From Anaerolineae bacterium (GTDB taxonomy: Bacteria; Chloroflexota; Anaerolineae; UBA3071), in NCBI GenBank assembly GCA_029907105.1, contig JARYMM010000021.1, positions 1 to 57,768 on the forward strand: DNA of 57,768 nt, given 5' to 3'. The position numbers were made by a program, and so were the translations under genes. Shown piece after piece: positions 55,732-57,768 of the stretch; positions within the stretch are counted from its first letter, which is position 1; each line of letters opens with the position of its first letter. Under the pieces are notes generated by a model. That model made no database searches and was not told the DNA's origin. It worked only from the letters and a program-made list of their open reading frames with translations.

Positions 55732-57768
55732 TCAGAAGGCATCATGAATCGCTCTGACGTCGTGGCTTCCGCGGTTAGTGAAGTAGACGATGTTCGTGGC
55801 CCTGTCCACAGTGATGCCGAAGGGGTCTATGCCCACACTCGGCGGCCAGACGGTGGCCATCACCGTATCTGTGGCTCCGTTGATCACGCTGATCGAGTTC
55901 TCGGCGCTGTTGGTGACGAAGATGTGGTTGGTGTTGGGGTTGGCGACGATGCCGCCGCCGCCATCCATTCCGCCGTTGCCGATGTTAATGGACTTGACCG
56001 GCGTCAGCCCACTGGCAGAGGTCTGGTAGACCCATACCCTGTTGGGGATGTTCTCCGGGCCGTACACTATGTACAGCTTGCCGGTGGCCTCGTTGTAAGC
56101 CAGCGTGAAGGGCACGGAGCGTTTTGGCTCCAGGTGGATCGTTTGTTCAGGGATCACCTTGTTGGTCGCGCCGTCAATGGTGATGATGCTGTTGACATCG
56201 CGGTTGCTGACGTAGACCCGGTTGAGGGCCCTGTTGACGGCGATGCCGAAGGTGCCGGCCTCGGCGCCGATAATCTTGATCACCGTGTCCGTGGTTCCGT
56301 CAATCACCGCCACGCCGTTGATGCCGTGCAGGGTAACGTAGATGCGATTGGTGTCCGGGTTCACCGCCACGTAGCTGGCCTCTGGCCCGACCTTGAAGTG
56401 CTTGAGCACGGCCAGGCTCTCGCTGTCAATGACGTAGAGCTCGCCGTCGGCGAAGGTGGCCACGTAGACCTTGTTGGTGTTCGGATTCACGGCCACGCCG
56501 AACGGCTCATTGCCTATGTAGACCTGGCCGATCACTGCCAGGGTCGCGCCATTCAGGGCGTACAGGCTGTTGTTGCCGCGGCTGGCCACATAGACTTTGT
56601 GCGTGCGCGGGTTGACGTCTATGCCCTTCGGATGGCGCATGGGTTCGGGCGGCCGGGTGGGCGTCGGCGTTGGCGTCGGCGTCGGTGGCCGTGGTTGCCT
56701 GATCACGATGGGCAGGTAAATACGATACCTCCACGGCTGCCCGATCACGAAGAGGTCATAGCAGCCACATTCGCCGCGGCCCTGCCACTCCGTCACCTTG
56801 ACGTAGAGGGTGCCGTCATGGGTTGCCGTGTACACGATCTGCGAGGCGAAGCTGCCCGGCAGATAGTCGTCGTTGAAGGCCAGCAGTGTCGTGCAGTCCG
56901 AATCGTAGAGCCAGAGTTGGGTGTCGGCCAGGCCGATCAGGTTGGCGGTTGTGATGGTGTAGACCTGGCCGGCCTGCGCCTGGAAGCTTACCCAATCCTC
57001 GTCGTTTGTCCTGTAGAAGTTATGATGCTGCACCAGACCGTCAACGGTGATCGGCTGGGCCTGGCCACAGCTATCGTCAGGTTCGTAGTCGTCGGCCACG
57101 CAGGTGTTTATCCTGTCCCCTATCGGTGGTATCAACTGGCTGTACTGGTTGATAGCGCCAACGATGCTGGTTTCGTTCCACCCGCTTTCACACTGGGGGC
57201 TGCTCCCGGTGGCCAGGAGGTTCACCGTGACCGCTCTCACCTGCCCTGGGGCCAGGTCGGAGCCGAAGCCATAGGGTAGGGGTCCGGTGAGGTCGTTCCA
57301 GACGAGGGTGTTGCCCACCACAGTATTGGGCAGGGGGTTCGCCATCAGGTAGACCAGACGTGGGCTCAGGATGGCGTCGGCCAGCGGCAGGACGGTGATC
57401 GTCGCCGACCCCACGTTGGTGATCACGATTTGGAAGACCAGGGTATCACCGGGATGCACGATGCCATCGGGTGGCGACACCAGGCGCTTGCTCATTTCCA
57501 GGGCCGGCAATTGCAGCGTGGGCGTTGCTGTCGGCGTTACCGTTGGCGTATGGGTCGGCGTCCGTGTCGGCGTGTGGGTCGGCGTTGGTGTGTGGGTTGG
57601 TGTCGCCGTCGGCGTATGGGTCGGCGTTGCCGTAGGCGTATGGGTTGGCGTCGGCGTGGGTGTGTGGGTCGGCGTTGCCGTGGGCGTGTGGGTTGGCGTC
57701 GGCGTGGGTGTGTGGGTCGGCGTTGCCGTAGGCGTATGGGTTGGCGTCGGCGTGGGTGTGTGGGTCGG
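55732..57768 (-). CDS. Secreted beta-propeller (YVTN/YncE-like) protein with PPC domain, 5' end missing
   Basis: The open frame runs off the right edge, so the start and signal are not visible. From the N-terminal side: a Pro/Thr-rich stretch (repeating [10 protein letters not shown]) still open at the window end; a DUF11-like beta domain ([20 protein letters not shown]); a pre-peptidase C-terminal domain ([51 protein letters not shown]); a YLPIVIRQ segment; a second PT linker; and a seven-bladed-type propeller of YVTN repeats ([55 protein letters not shown]). Probably cell-surface or secreted, binding function unknown. Confidence 0.82.
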   Translation of the reverse strand, partial: PTHTPTPTPTHTPTATPTHTPTPTPTHTPTATPTHTPTPTPTHTPTATPTHTPTATPTHTPTPTHTPTRTPTHTPTVTPTATPTLQLPALEMSKRLVSPPDGIVHPGDTLVFQIVITNVGSATITVLPLADAILSPRLVYLMANPLPNTVVGNTLVWNDLTGPLPYGFGSDLAPGQVRAVTVNLLATGSSPQCESGWNETSIVGAINQYSQLIPPIGDRINTCVADDYEPDDSCGQAQPITVDGLVQHHNFYRTNDEDWVSFQAQAGQVYTITTANLIGLADTQLWLYDSDCTTLLAFNDDYLPGSFASQIVYTATHDGTLYVKVTEWQGRGECGCYDLFVIGQPWRYRIYLPIVIRQPRPPTPTPTPTPTRPPEPMRHPKGIDVNPRTHKVYVASRGNNSLYALNGATLAVIGQVYIGNEPFGVAVNPNTNKVYVATFADGELYVIDSESLAVLKHFKVGPEASYVAVNPDTNRIYVTLHGINGVAVIDGTTDTVIKIIGAEAGTFGIAVNRALNRVYVSNRDVNSIITIDGATNKVIPEQTIHLEPKRSVPFTLAYNEATGKLYIVYGPENIPNRVWVYQTSASGLTPVKSINIGNGGMDGGGGIVANPNTNHIFVTNSAENSISVINGATDTVMATVWPPSVGIDPFGITVDRATNIVYFTNRGSHDVRAIHDAF
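57526..57768. repeat. Pro/Thr-coding low-complexity tandem repeat
   Basis: Repeats of GGGTCGGCGT(TG/CG) type with TGTGGGT/GTATGGG variants, 12-36 bp periods, encoding PTHTPTPT on the minus strand. The repeat continues beyond the window. Confidence 0.85.

Noticed and set aside
57526..57768. Tandem repeats as a CRISPR or satellite
   Set aside because: They are open in the frame of the beta-propeller gene and encode a Pro/Thr-rich linker.

Overview
The window looks like part of a chromosome or metagenome contig from an anaerobic Chloroflexota bacterium, probably Anaerolineae. Grounds for this are GC-rich coding sequence, a type 2 isopentenyl-diphosphate isomerase, ferredoxin-linked 2-oxoacid oxidoreductase, a secreted Pro/Thr-rich protein with a YLPIVIR segment, and many simple 7-8 bp repeat arrays between and inside genes. 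The taxonomic call is an inference; no rRNA or tRNA gene was seen.

Layout. 1-5.0 kb: housekeeping and unrelated genes (alpha/alpha-toroid protein, a broken NUDIX start, fni, an unusual acyl-carrier-like protein, an AlkD-type protein, a Tat-exported radical SAM protein). 5.1-44.9 kb: a purine and nucleoside catabolic region. It opens with adenine deaminase, divergent from a complete BMP-type ABC importer (tandem-duplicated binding lipoprotein, ATPase, two permeases). Next come two YgeW-type carbamoyltransferases, the four subunits of a 2-oxoacid:ferredoxin oxidoreductase, carbamate kinase, two fold-type II PLP enzymes, a DppA-type metallopeptidase and a second complete BMP-type importer. The region ends with ygfK, a fused XdhD-like hydroxylase, ssnA, a second molybdenum hydroxylase in two genes and yqeB. 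44.9-57.8 kb: two multi-spanning membrane proteins, RNase D, RNase HI, TsaD, an FmdB-type zinc ribbon protein, a transglutaminase-like membrane protein, a TPR lipoprotein and a secreted beta-propeller protein cut by the window end.

How the genes may work together (inference). Purines are imported, deaminated by Ade and SsnA, and oxidised or reduced by the Mo hydroxylases and YgfK, with YqeB supporting a selenium-dependent Mo cofactor. Ring-opened ureido products are decarbamoylated by the two carbamoyltransferases, and carbamate kinase recovers ATP from carbamoyl phosphate. The PLP enzymes would yield a 2-oxoacid that the oxidoreductase converts to acyl-CoA plus reduced ferredoxin. This resembles the E. 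coli yge-ygf-ssnA-xdh cluster, but no YgeX, YgeY or HyuA is visible and other enzymes sit in the expected places.

A second layer is unusual. Degenerate 7-8 bp tandem arrays, often as inverted pairs, occur at more than a dozen sites. Two such pairs enclose four-helix-bundle (23S intervening-sequence family) genes lodged inside operons. Other arrays and repeat elements lie in frame inside ygfK, ssnA, the FAD/2Fe-2S subunit and both membrane proteins. Small toxin-antitoxin-like modules (DUF4258/YgiT, PIN/RHH, fused MNT-HEPN) are also scattered through the catabolic region.
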